Assembly: GCA_040905705.1 (NCBI GenBank)
Contig: JBBDQZ010000068.1
Coordinates: forward strand, 1 to 64,000
Length of the DNA: 64,000 nucleotides
Direction: 5' to 3'
From: JBBDQZ01 sp040905705
GTDB taxonomy: Bacteria; Bacteroidota; Rhodothermia; Balneolales; Natronogracilivirgulaceae
A program made the translations under genes and the position numbers. The notes beneath the pieces are model-generated. The model saw only the letters and a program-made list of their open reading frames with translations. It was not told the origin of the DNA and did not search any database. Below, piece after piece: positions 53,801 to 63,012 of the stretch; within the stretch, counting starts at the first letter, position 1, and each line of letters opens with the position of its first letter.

Positions 53801-54868
53801 TCAAATTCCCGGATACCAGGTTTCGGGATTTATACGAAAAAGTTTGTCAACGACCACTTTCGGTAACTTCAGGCCCTGGAAAGCTCCGTCAACCTGCCAT
53901 ACCTCCAGGGTATTATCCGTAACGAAAAACTCCCAGTCCGCCCTCCATGTATCACGAACAAGTTGTTGCACTTCAACCGGATCCTCTCCTTCACGATGTG
54001 CAAGATCGGTCGAATACACAAACCGGTCCTGATATTTAATAAAAAAGTCACGAACCTTTTCCCGATCCTGTTGCGTCAAATATTGAAGGTGAGAAACACG
54101 ATGGGCCATATCAAGAGCCAGATTGGGATATTTATCCAGATGTTCGGACATCTCTTCTACACTCCATTCCAGGCTGGCCAAATGAGCGCCGATAAAAACA
54201 AGGTCGGGATGTTTATCCAGCATGTTATTTCTGGCTTCAATAATCTCTTCATAAGATGGGTACTCGGGATGTAAATACATGTGATACTGCGGGTTATTCT
54301 CGAAGTAGTCACGGTCGTTATTAACCGTCATTTCTTCAAGCGGTAACCAGCAATTTTTGGGTTCTCCGATATGGCCTAACACCGGTTTCCCGTTTTCAGC
54401 CAGATACTCGAATATGGGATCGAGCTGGGGATGGTCAACCATGATAAACTCACCGTTCTCATCTTTTTCGACCATGCCGATATTTTTCCATATTTTTACT
54501 CCAATAGCCCCCTTTGAGAACGAATCTTCCAGATAGTCAATGGTATTTTCCACCCAATCCGGGTCTTCCCATCCCTCCATGGTAAAAGTTGTCAAAAAAG
54601 ACACTTCATCCGGATACTGGTTCTTTAAATCAATTGCAACTTCACGTTGATATCTGAACGGGATCGCGGGATTATCCCGATTAACAAGGGATAGTCTAAA
54701 ATTATCCTGTATGGCCTGTTCCACCATAATCGGGTGTGGCGTATCAATATGTACATGTGTATCAATTTTCTCAACAGAAAGAAAATCATCAACGGTATAA
54801 TAATCTTCGCCGCAACCGGCAAAAAAAACAAGAACGGGTAGCAAATACAGTATTGGTATTCTTTTCAT
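53801..54868 (-). CDS. Amidohydrolase_2-family (lactonase-like) lipoprotein
   Basis: 355 residues. The lipobox VLVFFAGC (Cys19) predicts a lipid anchor. PF04909-type barrel: KIDTHVHIDTPHP (HxH), IGVKIWKNIGM, KPVLGHIGEPKNCW (strand 5), FIGAHLASLEWSV (strand 6) and RFVYSTDLAHREGE (strand-8 Asp). The gene at 57054 encodes a signal-less paralogue with the same blocks, so the cell keeps an anchored and a cytosolic version. Studied relatives hydrolyse sugar lactones or related acids. It follows the T9SS-tailed DUF4832 gene by 43 bases and is probably co-transcribed with it. Confidence 0.84.
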   Translation of the reverse strand: MKRIPILYLLPVLVFFAGCGEDYYTVDDFLSVEKIDTHVHIDTPHPIMVEQAIQDNFRLSLVNRDNPAIPFRYQREVAIDLKNQYPDEVSFLTTFTMEGWEDPDWVENTIDYLEDSFSKGAIGVKIWKNIGMVEKDENGEFIMVDHPQLDPIFEYLAENGKPVLGHIGEPKNCWLPLEEMTVNNDRDYFENNPQYHMYLHPEYPSYEEIIEARNNMLDKHPDLVFIGAHLASLEWSVEEMSEHLDKYPNLALDMAHRVSHLQYLTQQDREKVRDFFIKYQDRFVYSTDLAHREGEDPVEVQQLVRDTWRADWEFFVTDNTLEVWQVDGAFQGLKLPKVVVDKLFRINPETWYPGI

Positions 54869-54911
54869 TTTAAATCTCTTAATTATTTATATTTGATTGA
54901 CTGGTTTGAAG

Positions 54912-56621
54912 CTATTTAAGAAGCATCATGGTTTTTACCGTGCTGTAGTCGCCGGCCGTTAAACGGTACAGATATAATCCGCTGTTCAGTTCCGAGGCAT
55001 CAAAATTAATCGAGTGCGTTCCGGAGCCGTAATTGGAGGCGGCCGGCTCGGCGACCTTTTGACCCAGCATGTTGAAAACCTCTATGGTGACATACGAAGC
55101 TGCGGGAAGGTCAAACTCGATGACGGTATTGGGATTGAACGGGTTGGGATAGTTTTGATGCAGGCGAATCCTCGATGGCCGTGCATCCGTCTGCTCTACA
55201 GAGGTCGGAAGTTTTGGAGAAAACCACATATCCCCCTCATAATCCTCTCCTTCCGCACTGCTGTCAACGGAGAAAGCGTGATCCAGGTAATTGTACCCTG
55301 TTTCTTCCTCCCAGGTGAACGCATTTGCGGTGCGAATGGCATATTCGGGTCGATTTTTGAGTGCCGGGACCGGATCGGGCAGAAACAGAAAGAGCTGATA
55401 AAATCCGTCCTCCAGGTCTTCCGGTATACCCAGGTCATGCTGGATGGAAATTGTATCACCTCCCAGCCAGAATCGTGGATCCTCCGGCAAATCCACCTCA
55501 TAGACGATTTCGGGATCCGAGAAATTGCGGATCACCGCCTGAAGCCCGCGAGGGTTAAAGGGGGCGGCAAACCCCTTGTTTTCAAGTTCCAGTTCAAAAT
55601 AAAGGCTTCCCCCCGGCCGAACTGTCTCCGAATAGCGCCCTTCATTCAGGACAAAGCGATAGCCGAGCCGCCGTTTGACTTCATCCATACACCCCTGCTC
55701 CTCCCAGATCTCCAGGGTCGGCCCGTACCAGCCGCTGTTCAAATAACTCCAGTTCATTTTGTCCATCTCCGGCACGGCATAGTCACATTGGCGATAGAAG
55801 TCCGAACTGCCGCCTCCTCCGGTCTCCCCTCCCATAGAAAGATACCGGGTATCCTGACTCAGGATATTGCGATCAGGCCCAGGATTATCATAGGTTCCCA
55901 GATCCGATCTGCTGGCAAGGAATCCGTCGTTATAATGTGCGGTTCGGGCAATATTGGATTGATTGAATGCCGAGTCAGCCGAAACGGGGTCCGACGTTCC
56001 ATATATGGCCCATTTATATTTCGGGGTCCTGACGCCGGACATGCGCTCCTTGGGAAGGACTTCCAGGACTTTAAACAACACGTTCCGCATATTCTCGGTA
56101 GTCGTCAGATTATTGGTCGAATTATGCCACTCTCCCCAGGCGCCGATAAACCCGGCGTCCATGACATTAATGACATCATAGTTGTCCTCAAGAATGGGCT
56201 TTAGCTGGTCCAGATGCCTTAAAACAATCTCCAGTGGGGCATCCTCCTCGCCAATCGCTCTGCTATAACGGAAACGTACCACTGCCTTTGCGCCCCCTTC
56301 CCTGATCGTTTGAAAATCCTGTCTTATTACATCCAGCCAACTTTCACTGATATCGCTGTCACGAAAATCACTTATTGTATAATTCCGCTGAATCAGGGTC
56401 CGTCCCGCCGCTATGGATGACTGCACCTGACTGAGACTTAACGGAGAGCCGCCGGTATACTCCGTAAATGTATAAAACCCTCTTTCCGGATTGGTTATAA
56501 TTGCATCGGATTCCTCATAGGTCACCGGTATTAAATTTTGTGCATGGCCTGCATACATGCCGGAAATAAGCAGGAAGCAGAGCAACCATGTTACTCGAAA
56601 AATTACAGTTCTTGTTGTCAT
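54912..56621 (-). CDS. DUF4874/DUF4832 protein with T9SS sorting domain
   Basis: 569 residues. Homologous to the tandem genes at 1-3.5 kb (NPERGFYTFTEYTGG; MDAGFIGAWGEWHNSTNN; SMGGETGGGGSSD), but the signal peptide has no lipobox (GMYAGHAQ) and the C-terminus adds ~75 residues of T9SS type A sorting domain ([43 protein letters not shown]). The same catalytic or binding module is therefore secreted and surface-attached by a different route. The cysteine-rich block of the tandem copies (GGETCNPRP) is replaced by a glycine run. A G9 tract lies 52 bases upstream of its start. Confidence 0.85.
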   Translation of the reverse strand: MTTRTVIFRVTWLLCFLLISGMYAGHAQNLIPVTYEESDAIITNPERGFYTFTEYTGGSPLSLSQVQSSIAAGRTLIQRNYTISDFRDSDISESWLDVIRQDFQTIREGGAKAVVRFRYSRAIGEEDAPLEIVLRHLDQLKPILEDNYDVINVMDAGFIGAWGEWHNSTNNLTTTENMRNVLFKVLEVLPKERMSGVRTPKYKWAIYGTSDPVSADSAFNQSNIARTAHYNDGFLASRSDLGTYDNPGPDRNILSQDTRYLSMGGETGGGGSSDFYRQCDYAVPEMDKMNWSYLNSGWYGPTLEIWEEQGCMDEVKRRLGYRFVLNEGRYSETVRPGGSLYFELELENKGFAAPFNPRGLQAVIRNFSDPEIVYEVDLPEDPRFWLGGDTISIQHDLGIPEDLEDGFYQLFLFLPDPVPALKNRPEYAIRTANAFTWEEETGYNYLDHAFSVDSSAEGEDYEGDMWFSPKLPTSVEQTDARPSRIRLHQNYPNPFNPNTVIEFDLPAASYVTIEVFNMLGQKVAEPAASNYGSGTHSINFDASELNSGLYLYRLTAGDYSTVKTMMLLK

Positions 56622-57053
56622 AATTATATTTGGTTAATAACCTGATGGGGGCTGAATTTATATCAAAAACATGGGGGGGGGTAGAAGATCTATAAAAATA
56701 GCGCATTGAAAAAACACATTCAAGCAGCTTCAACACTTGCCTGTTAAGGTAAACAATTATTTGACCTATTGTAAATTCACAACTATATATATTTATATTA
56801 AGCGGAAGTAATGTACTTTATTTAAAATTCCATATAGTTGGATATAAAAAATCACGACCCTTATATTTCATACAATACAAACAATAGGGGTAACTATTTC
56901 TTACATGTATTTCGGGTTTCATCGCCGTAAGTTTTTTTGCAATTTATGACTGTTTTCCAAAGAAGAAGCTGCTGCCAAATGACATATACAAATTTTATTT
57001 CATTCCATATATTTTATACATAACAATAGCCATTCATAAAATCTAAATGTTAT
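56622..57053. other. AT-rich divergent promoter region with a G9 tract
   Basis: 432 bases between the divergent DUF4832 (minus) and amidohydrolase (plus) genes, so it carries two promoters. A run of nine G's at 56673-56681 (C9 on the transcribed strand of the minus gene) stands out from the AT-rich surroundings. No clear operator seen. Confidence 0.5.
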
Positions 57054-58061
57054 ATGATTGACTTCATCAAACTTCCCAAAATAGACGCTCATGTTCATTA
57101 CAATGTCGAGCGTCAAGCATTGTTATCCCAGGCAGAAAAATTCAATTTTCGGTTTTTGACCATAAACACGGAAATTCCCTTCTTTCCATCCATAACCGAT
57201 CAAATGCAAACTGCCCGGAACTTGCAGGACAAAGCTCCTGGCCTCATCCATTATCTGGCAACCTTTACGGTAGATAAATGGGAAGATAAATCATGGGCGG
57301 AAAATACACTGGCACATATCCGGAAGGTTCTGGCTGATGGGGCAAATGGCATTAAAGTTTGGAAAAACATTGGTATGGAATTGAAAAATTCAAAAGGAGA
57401 ACTGGTGATGGTCGATGACCCTCAATTCGATCCTGTTTTTAATTATCTGGCCACCAATGATATACCTGTACTTGGACATTTGGGAGAGCCACGGAATTGC
57501 TGGCTGCCGGTGAGCGAAATGACCGTCAGGCAGGATAAGGATTATTTTACCGCACATCCTGAATATCATATGTACCTGCACCCTGAATACCCTTCCTATG
57601 AAGATCAGATTGAAGCCCGGGACCGCATGCTGGAAAAGAACCCCGGCATCCGATTTATCGGGGCTCATCTGTCCAGTATAGAATGGAGTGTAGATGAGCT
57701 GGCCAGGCACCTCGATCGTTTTCCCAATGTTGCGGTAGATCTGGCCGAGCGCATTGAACATGTACAGTTTCAAACCATGGACAACCGGCAAAAAGTCCGC
57801 GATTTTATGGTAGCCTATCAGGACCGTATCATTTACGGAACCGACATCATTGAAGATGGTACTGCCCGTGAAGAAGAGATCATCGATAATATCCGGCATC
57901 GCTGGATCAGCCAATGGGAATACCTGTCCACTGACGAATTACAAGAGTCGAAAAATGTTCCACGACCCTTTAAGGGATTAAAGTTGCCGGAAGACGTTTT
58001 GAAAAAAATATATTTTGAAAATGCTGTAAATAAGTATCGTCTCGAAGATGCCATCCAATAA
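57054..58061 (+). CDS. Amidohydrolase_2-family (lactonase-like) protein, cytoplasmic
   Basis: 335 residues, no signal peptide (MIDFIKLPKIDAHVHYN). Barrel motifs as in 53801: IDAHVHYN, NGIKVWKNIGM, IPVLGHLGEPRNCWLPV, FIGAHLSSIEWSV and IIYGTDIIEDG. Length and motifs fit PF04909 sugar-acid lactonases such as those of the fucose and rhamnose oxidative pathways. It precedes, with the DeoR regulator between, the SDR and FAH genes that would act later in such a pathway. The assignment to that pathway is inference. Confidence 0.84.
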   Translation: MIDFIKLPKIDAHVHYNVERQALLSQAEKFNFRFLTINTEIPFFPSITDQMQTARNLQDKAPGLIHYLATFTVDKWEDKSWAENTLAHIRKVLADGANGIKVWKNIGMELKNSKGELVMVDDPQFDPVFNYLATNDIPVLGHLGEPRNCWLPVSEMTVRQDKDYFTAHPEYHMYLHPEYPSYEDQIEARDRMLEKNPGIRFIGAHLSSIEWSVDELARHLDRFPNVAVDLAERIEHVQFQTMDNRQKVRDFMVAYQDRIIYGTDIIEDGTAREEEIIDNIRHRWISQWEYLSTDELQESKNVPRPFKGLKLPEDVLKKIYFENAVNKYRLEDAIQ

Positions 58062-58167
58062 TTTATGGCCGCTAACAGTGAGCACGAATCCACTTCATTG
58101 CCGGTATTCCTAACCTTGAAAGCATGAACATGCTCGTGCTGATGCAAACGGGGGGGAGTAAATAAAG

Positions 58168-58938
58168 TCAGGCAATAATAACCCTGATTCCACGATCTTC
58201 TAACTGTTTTTTAAAATTGTCGGAAATATTTTTGTCCGTAATCACTATATCCACATCTTCCACCTTACAAATACGGCTTAGCCCACGCTGGCTGAATTTT
58301 GATGAATCCGTTACCACGATTGTTTCCTGTGCAGAATCAATCATGACTCGTTTAAGTTGGGCTTCGAGGGTATTGGTAGTGGTTATACCGTGATCAAGAT
58401 CAAATCCGTTTACAGCAAGAAAAAGTTTTCTGCAAGAATGCTCCCTGACCATTTGTTCGGCATTCGGGCCGACGACAGCTGCCGAGATAAGCCTGACTGT
58501 ACCGCCAATCATTAATACTTCCACATCAGGATGTTTTATCAATTCCAATGCCACATTGATGGCGGTGGTAAGTACGGTCAGATTGTGCTTCCCCCTTAAA
58601 CCCCGGGCAACCTGCATGACGGTGGTGCCGGCATCCATTAATATGGTATCCCCATTTGCAACAAGTTTTGCTGCAGCCCGACCAATAGCGCGCTTTTCTT
58701 CAGCGTATTTTCTGCCCTTTTCCTCAATGGACTGGTCATAAACCAAATATCCGTTATGCATTGCCCCGCCATGCGTACGAATAAGCAGATTATGATCTTC
58801 CAGATACTCCAAATCCTTCCGGATGGTTACTTCCGTAACTTCCAGTTCTTTACCAAGTTCACTCACCGAAACCAGCCCCTTCTCCTGTAGTAGCTTTAGC
58901 GTCCTGTTTCGTCGTTGTGCAACACTATATTTAGCCAT
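58168..58938 (-). CDS. DeoR/GlpR-family transcriptional regulator
   Basis: 256 residues. N-terminal winged helix (LLQEKGLVSVSELGKELEV; TIRKDLEYLEDHNLLIRTHGG) and C-terminal DeoRC sugar-phosphate sensor domain (GDTILMDAGTTVMQVARGL; VVGPNAEQMV; IVVTDSSKF). These regulators usually repress sugar-catabolic genes until a phosphorylated sugar binds. It is transcribed toward the cytoplasmic amidohydrolase and away from the SDR gene across a 570-base region, so the SDR/FAH genes and itself are the likely targets. Confidence 0.9.
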   Translation of the reverse strand: MAKYSVAQRRNRTLKLLQEKGLVSVSELGKELEVTEVTIRKDLEYLEDHNLLIRTHGGAMHNGYLVYDQSIEEKGRKYAEEKRAIGRAAAKLVANGDTILMDAGTTVMQVARGLRGKHNLTVLTTAINVALELIKHPDVEVLMIGGTVRLISAAVVGPNAEQMVREHSCRKLFLAVNGFDLDHGITTTNTLEAQLKRVMIDSAQETIVVTDSSKFSQRGLSRICKVEDVDIVITDKNISDNFKKQLEDRGIRVIIA

Positions 58939-59508
58939 TTATTATTGCCGAGTGTTTCATTAATACCCCATACCTGCAGCGTATACTCCGTTTTCATTCC
59001 CTGTAAAATAGAATTGGAATAGTTGCTTTTTTTTGTAAAAACAAATATGCTTTTTGGATCGAAACATATTATTACATTAAAAATATACTATTTAAAGCAA
59101 GAAGTATCAATATCATTGAATGCATTTGCCGCGTTTATTCCCTCTTTAAATGAACAGGGAATGATGGAAAGTTGTTTGATTGAAAGATGCAAAAGTACTT
59201 ACATCTACTTTCATTTTATCTACTGTAAATTTTTGTTTTATTTGTTTTCTATATTTCGGCCTTTTAATTTTCAAAGAATTTAACCCTCAAAAAAAGTTGA
59301 TGGATTACCATGATTCGCTGACGGGATTCTTCTTTTTATAAACCCTGGCCGGAGAAAAGAGCAAACTTCCAAAATCAATACCACGTCAATGCCGCTTGTA
59401 ACTGGCCTGTTCATACCCCTTTTCGTCAAGTTCCCGTCGATACGGTGTGAGTGGCTTGAATATGGATGGGCCATCTGATGACTTTATTAAAAAATAAAAT
59501 TTAAACAC
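58939..59508. other. Long divergent promoter region between DeoR regulator and SDR gene
   Basis: 570 bases, strongly AT-rich on the left, with no convincing gene. Candidate operator: TGAAAGATG (59181-59189) facing CATCTACTTTCA (59202-59213), an imperfect inverted repeat, with ATCTACT repeated again at 59218. Low confidence. The right third (59290-59480) is more GC-balanced but I see nothing specific in it. Confidence 0.45.
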
Positions 59509-60273
59509 ATGAAACTCAAAAACAGAACGGCTGTTATTACCGGTGGAGCCAGTGGTATTGGAAAAGCAATCACAGAACGTTTTGTCCGGGAAGGAGCTCG
59601 TGTAATAATTCTGGATGCAAACACTGGAAATACAAAAAATCTCGTCTCAGAAATCAAGAAAAAGTTTAAAGCAGTTGAAGGCTTCACTTGTGATGTTTCC
59701 AATCAAAACGAGGTAGATCGGACTTTTGCAGGCATTGAAGGACCCATCGACATTCTGATTAACAATGCAGGAATCTCGCATGTAGGAAACCTTCAGCAAA
59801 CAACTGAAGACGATATCGACCGGATTTACCAGGTTAATGTTAAAGGCGTTTACAATTGCAGCAGGGCCGTCATTGATCGTATGGTGAAACAGGGAGGTGG
59901 CGTCATACTTAATATGGCATCCATTGTTTCCAGTGTAGGTATTCCAGACCGGTTTGCCTATACCATGAGCAAGGGAGCTGTACATTCCATGACATATTCC
60001 ATTGCCTGCGATTACGTGCATAAAAATATTCGATGCAATTCAATAGCTCCGGCCCGGGTGCATACACCATTTGTCGATGGATTTCTAAAAAAGAACTACC
60101 CGGGCCACGAAGAGGAGATCTTTGATGCCCTATCAAAAACCCAACCGATAGGCCGAATGGGCAAACCTGAAGAAGTTGCTAACCTTGCCCTGTTTTTATG
60201 CTCTGATGAAGCCTCTTTTATCACCGGAACCAATTATCCTGTAGACGGTGGTTTTATCACATTGAAACCATAG
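59509..60273 (+). CDS. Short-chain dehydrogenase/reductase (SDR)
   Basis: 254 residues, classical SDR length. TGGASGIGKA cofactor loop, NNAGISH, the catalytic Ser on MASIVSSVG and YTMSKGAVHS (Tyr/Lys), plus GTNYPVDGGFI at the C-terminus. Asp in ILDANTG after strand 2 suggests NAD+ preference. With the fumarylacetoacetate-hydrolase gene (166 bases downstream) it resembles the keto-deoxy-fuconate/rhamnonate dehydrogenase step, after which the diketo acid is split. Could equally be another sugar-acid dehydrogenase. Confidence 0.88.
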   Translation: MKLKNRTAVITGGASGIGKAITERFVREGARVIILDANTGNTKNLVSEIKKKFKAVEGFTCDVSNQNEVDRTFAGIEGPIDILINNAGISHVGNLQQTTEDDIDRIYQVNVKGVYNCSRAVIDRMVKQGGGVILNMASIVSSVGIPDRFAYTMSKGAVHSMTYSIACDYVHKNIRCNSIAPARVHTPFVDGFLKKNYPGHEEEIFDALSKTQPIGRMGKPEEVANLALFLCSDEASFITGTNYPVDGGFITLKP

Positions 60274-60439
60274 TCTTATTTGGCGATCTTATATCCTTTT
60301 TTAGTACTTAAAAAACCATGACGGAAATATTCAACACGTCAGCATATGGTTAAACCATGAATGCACCGTCTTTTATTATAAATCAAATAATTTTAAACAG
60401 TTACTCTGACATTAACCTTAAATAATTAAATATTCTGCT

Positions 60440-61294
60440 ATGAAACTAATACGATTCCGAGATAATCATACCGTAAAACCAGGGGTAATTCTTGAAGACG
60501 GGCGGCGAATCGATTGCAGTGCTTTGGGGGAAGACTACACGCAAAAATTTTTCGAAACCGGTGGTCTTGAACGGCTGAAAAACTGGCTGTATGAAAATAG
60601 CCATACATCACCTGTAATTTCATCCGAACAATCATTGGATTCACCGATTGCACGGCCTTCCAAACTCCTGTGCATCGGTTTGAATTATGCCAAACACGCC
60701 GCTGAAAGTGGAGTTCAGCCTCCCGAACAACCGGTTCTGTTTATGAAAGCCGTTTCAGCCATTGTAGGACCCAATGATGATCTGATAATACCTAAAAACA
60801 GTCATAAAACCGACTGGGAAGTAGAGCTGGGTGTAGTGATAAACAAAAAAGCAGCTTACATAGATGAATCAAATGCCATGGATTACGTTGCCGGATATCT
60901 CCTGCACAACGACTATAGCGAACGAGCATTTCAGCTGGAACAAGGAGGTCAATGGGTTAAGGGAAAAAGTGCCGATACCTTTGCCCCTTTGGGGCCATAT
61001 CTGGTAACCCGGGATGAAATCCCGGACCCCCATAACCTCAGGTTATGGCTAAGTGTTAACGGCAAGATGATGCAGGACAGCAATACATCTGATATGATAT
61101 TCGGTATACCCCGACTGGTGTCGTACGTAAGCCGGTATATGACGCTTTGGCCGGGTGATATTATTTCAACCGGCACCCCCGAAGGGGTTGGCCTGGGTTT
61201 TTCTCCACCCGTCTATTTGAAACCGGGTGATGTTGTAGAACTGGGCATTGATGGGCTGGGAACCTCCAAACAACATGTTAAAGCCTATTCGTAA
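60440..61294 (+). CDS. Fumarylacetoacetate-hydrolase-family protein
   Basis: 284 residues. FAH fold: LLCIGLNYAKHAAESG, VLFMKAVSAIVGPND, DWEVELGVVINKKA (metal Glu pair), HNDYSERAFQ (metal Asp), WVKGKSADTFAPLGPYL and GDIISTGTPEGVGLGF, with all expected metal ligands in place. Family members split or hydrate 2,4-diketo acids; in the oxidative fucose and rhamnose pathways this gives pyruvate plus lactate or glycolaldehyde-type products. Expected to follow the SDR step. Specificity not provable from sequence. Confidence 0.88.
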   Translation: MKLIRFRDNHTVKPGVILEDGRRIDCSALGEDYTQKFFETGGLERLKNWLYENSHTSPVISSEQSLDSPIARPSKLLCIGLNYAKHAAESGVQPPEQPVLFMKAVSAIVGPNDDLIIPKNSHKTDWEVELGVVINKKAAYIDESNAMDYVAGYLLHNDYSERAFQLEQGGQWVKGKSADTFAPLGPYLVTRDEIPDPHNLRLWLSVNGKMMQDSNTSDMIFGIPRLVSYVSRYMTLWPGDIISTGTPEGVGLGFSPPVYLKPGDVVELGIDGLGTSKQHVKAYS

Positions 61295-61360
61295 ACTTCC
61301 TGTAACTTATTCGTATTTACAGTTTGGGCCAACCTGCGGATTTGCCGTCTCACATCCGGA

Positions 61361-62032
61361 TCAATTTCCTCGTCCGGCACCGCGACCATCGCCACGACCC
61401 AATCCCTGTTCCCGCCCGAGCCCGCGACGCAGGTTCTGCCCGGATTCATAACCCTGCTCTTGATCTTGTTCTTCCGGATGCCCTGACAGCGGTTCCTGAT
61501 GCAGGCCGAACCCTGATCCCCGGCCGGTACCGGCCGGAACTCCCTGTTGATAATTCTCTTTGATCACATCTCTTCCTTCGTAAAGCCAACCAAACGGTGC
61601 TATCAGGCTAATCGCTCCCGCATAAAGGATCACTGCAACTATAATGGCCAACATCAGTTCCCGGGGAATCCGGGTTTTCACAGCCTGGCACCATCCATGA
61701 TCGCGCTTTTCATCCGATGATAAAACGCTTTTATTATCAAAATCTCGTTTCCTGTTACCTTGATTGCGTCGAAGATAACACAAAAATGGTTTCCAGTTGT
61801 AAATGAACAGGTGTATCATCGCAAGCACCAGAATAAAAAGCGCTGACACCTGATGCAATGAGGCCCACTGTTCTTTAGCAAGCGCTAAAAACGTCCAGTT
61901 TGTCACCGATGCAACACTTAATGGTGGTGTAAAATACATCACGATACCGGACATCGCCAGTCCGGCAAAACAGAATGCCATTAATATTGAAATAAAGCCA
62001 CGCATATAAAATGCGGATGCTCTCTTTTTCAT
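61361..62032 (-). CDS. DUF4405 membrane protein with Gly/Arg-rich tail
   Basis: 223 residues. DUF4405 / cytochrome b561-like opening: FISILMAFCFAGLAMSGIVMYF, NWTFLALAKEQWASLHQV and MIHLFIYNWKPFLCYLRR, with His in the second and third helices as haem-ligand candidates, and a fourth helix (LAIIVAVILYAGAISLIAPFGWLYEG). The last ~55 residues are a polar Gly/Gln/Glu/Arg-rich tail (GRGSGFGLHQE ... GRGDGRGAGRGN), probably disordered. Role unknown; such proteins are thought to be small membrane cytochromes. Confidence 0.75.
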   Translation of the reverse strand: MKKRASAFYMRGFISILMAFCFAGLAMSGIVMYFTPPLSVASVTNWTFLALAKEQWASLHQVSALFILVLAMIHLFIYNWKPFLCYLRRNQGNRKRDFDNKSVLSSDEKRDHGWCQAVKTRIPRELMLAIIVAVILYAGAISLIAPFGWLYEGRDVIKENYQQGVPAGTGRGSGFGLHQEPLSGHPEEQDQEQGYESGQNLRRGLGREQGLGRGDGRGAGRGN

Positions 62033-62242
62033 ATAAATACCTCATAATTATTGCGCCATATCCAACTGCATACATCTCCTGCCCTATAATAATATGTTGA
62101 ATAGAATATTAAGATCGTATGAACTATAGCCATCAATCTCATCAAACCATCTATATGGGCGGATTAATATTACGCTGGTGTATAAATACCATTACTATTG
62201 TTATACGGTTCTTCCTGTTCAAGTGTTCGGTTACGGCTGTAA

Positions 62243-62764
62243 TCACCCCTTCACTCCCATTGATTTTTTAAAGACGTCCATATCTCTTGCTAAGTAGAGT
62301 ACCATCCTGATCAGCGACACATATTCCAGATTTGGAGTAACCGAATATACCGCTTCAGCTGTTATTTCTGCTGCTGCTTCCAGTGGAAATCCAAACGCTC
62401 CGGTTGAAATTGCCGGAAATCCGATTGAATGCAATTTCATTTCATCGGCCAGGCTTAATGCATTGATAAAGCAGTTGGCCAATAACTGGTCCGACGGCTT
62501 GTCAATATTATATACCGGACCCAGACAGTGTATCACATATTTGTTGGGTAAATTAAACGCTTCTGTGATCACTGCCTGACCCGGACGAATCGGCGCCATC
62601 GGGCGGCACGCTTTCTCTAATTCCGGCCCGGCCGCACGATGGATTGCTCCCGCTACCCCGCCGCCTATTTTCAACTCCGCATTAGCTGCGTTTACAACCG
62701 CATCCAGATCGGATTGTCGTGCAATATCTCCTTGCACACATTCCAGCTTTGTATGTTTTTTCAT
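62243..62764 (-). CDS. Macro-domain protein (ADP-ribose binding/deacylase type)
   Basis: 173 residues, single domain. Macro-domain motifs VQGDIARQSDLDAVVNAANA, GGGVAGAIHRAAGPEL, YVIHCLGPVYN and GFPAISTGAFGFPLEAAA match O-acetyl-ADP-ribose deacetylase (YmdB)-type proteins of ordinary length. It should bind ADP-ribose and remove acyl groups or ADP-ribose from metabolites. Not related in context to the sugar genes. Confidence 0.9.
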   Translation of the reverse strand: MKKHTKLECVQGDIARQSDLDAVVNAANAELKIGGGVAGAIHRAAGPELEKACRPMAPIRPGQAVITEAFNLPNKYVIHCLGPVYNIDKPSDQLLANCFINALSLADEMKLHSIGFPAISTGAFGFPLEAAAEITAEAVYSVTPNLEYVSLIRMVLYLARDMDVFKKSMGVKG

Positions 62765-63012
62765 CGTATCACTCCATATTTTTGTCTATCACAAATTTGA
62801 CAAATGTGTATTAATAAAAAATTGACTTTATTATTAATACACATTGAATGACCTGATAAGCACTATCCTTATTTTCATATACAATTCCAAATTACGTGAT
62901 TTCGATTTATTTTATCCCGAACCACGGGATCAAAGGTCTCTGATCTGTATGCTAACAATCAACAATTAAATTATTGTACCCTTTTTCGAAAATTACAAAG
63001 CACTATCAAGGC

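Noticed and set aside
59023..59283. 86-codon plus-strand frame in the DeoR-SDR intergenic region
   Set aside because: AT-rich, Phe/Ile/Tyr-heavy translation with no family resemblance and no ribosome site; probably chance.
62974..63012. TTG start for RlpA
   Set aside because: Internal ATG 63013 directly begins the signal peptide; the extra 13 residues have no signal logic.
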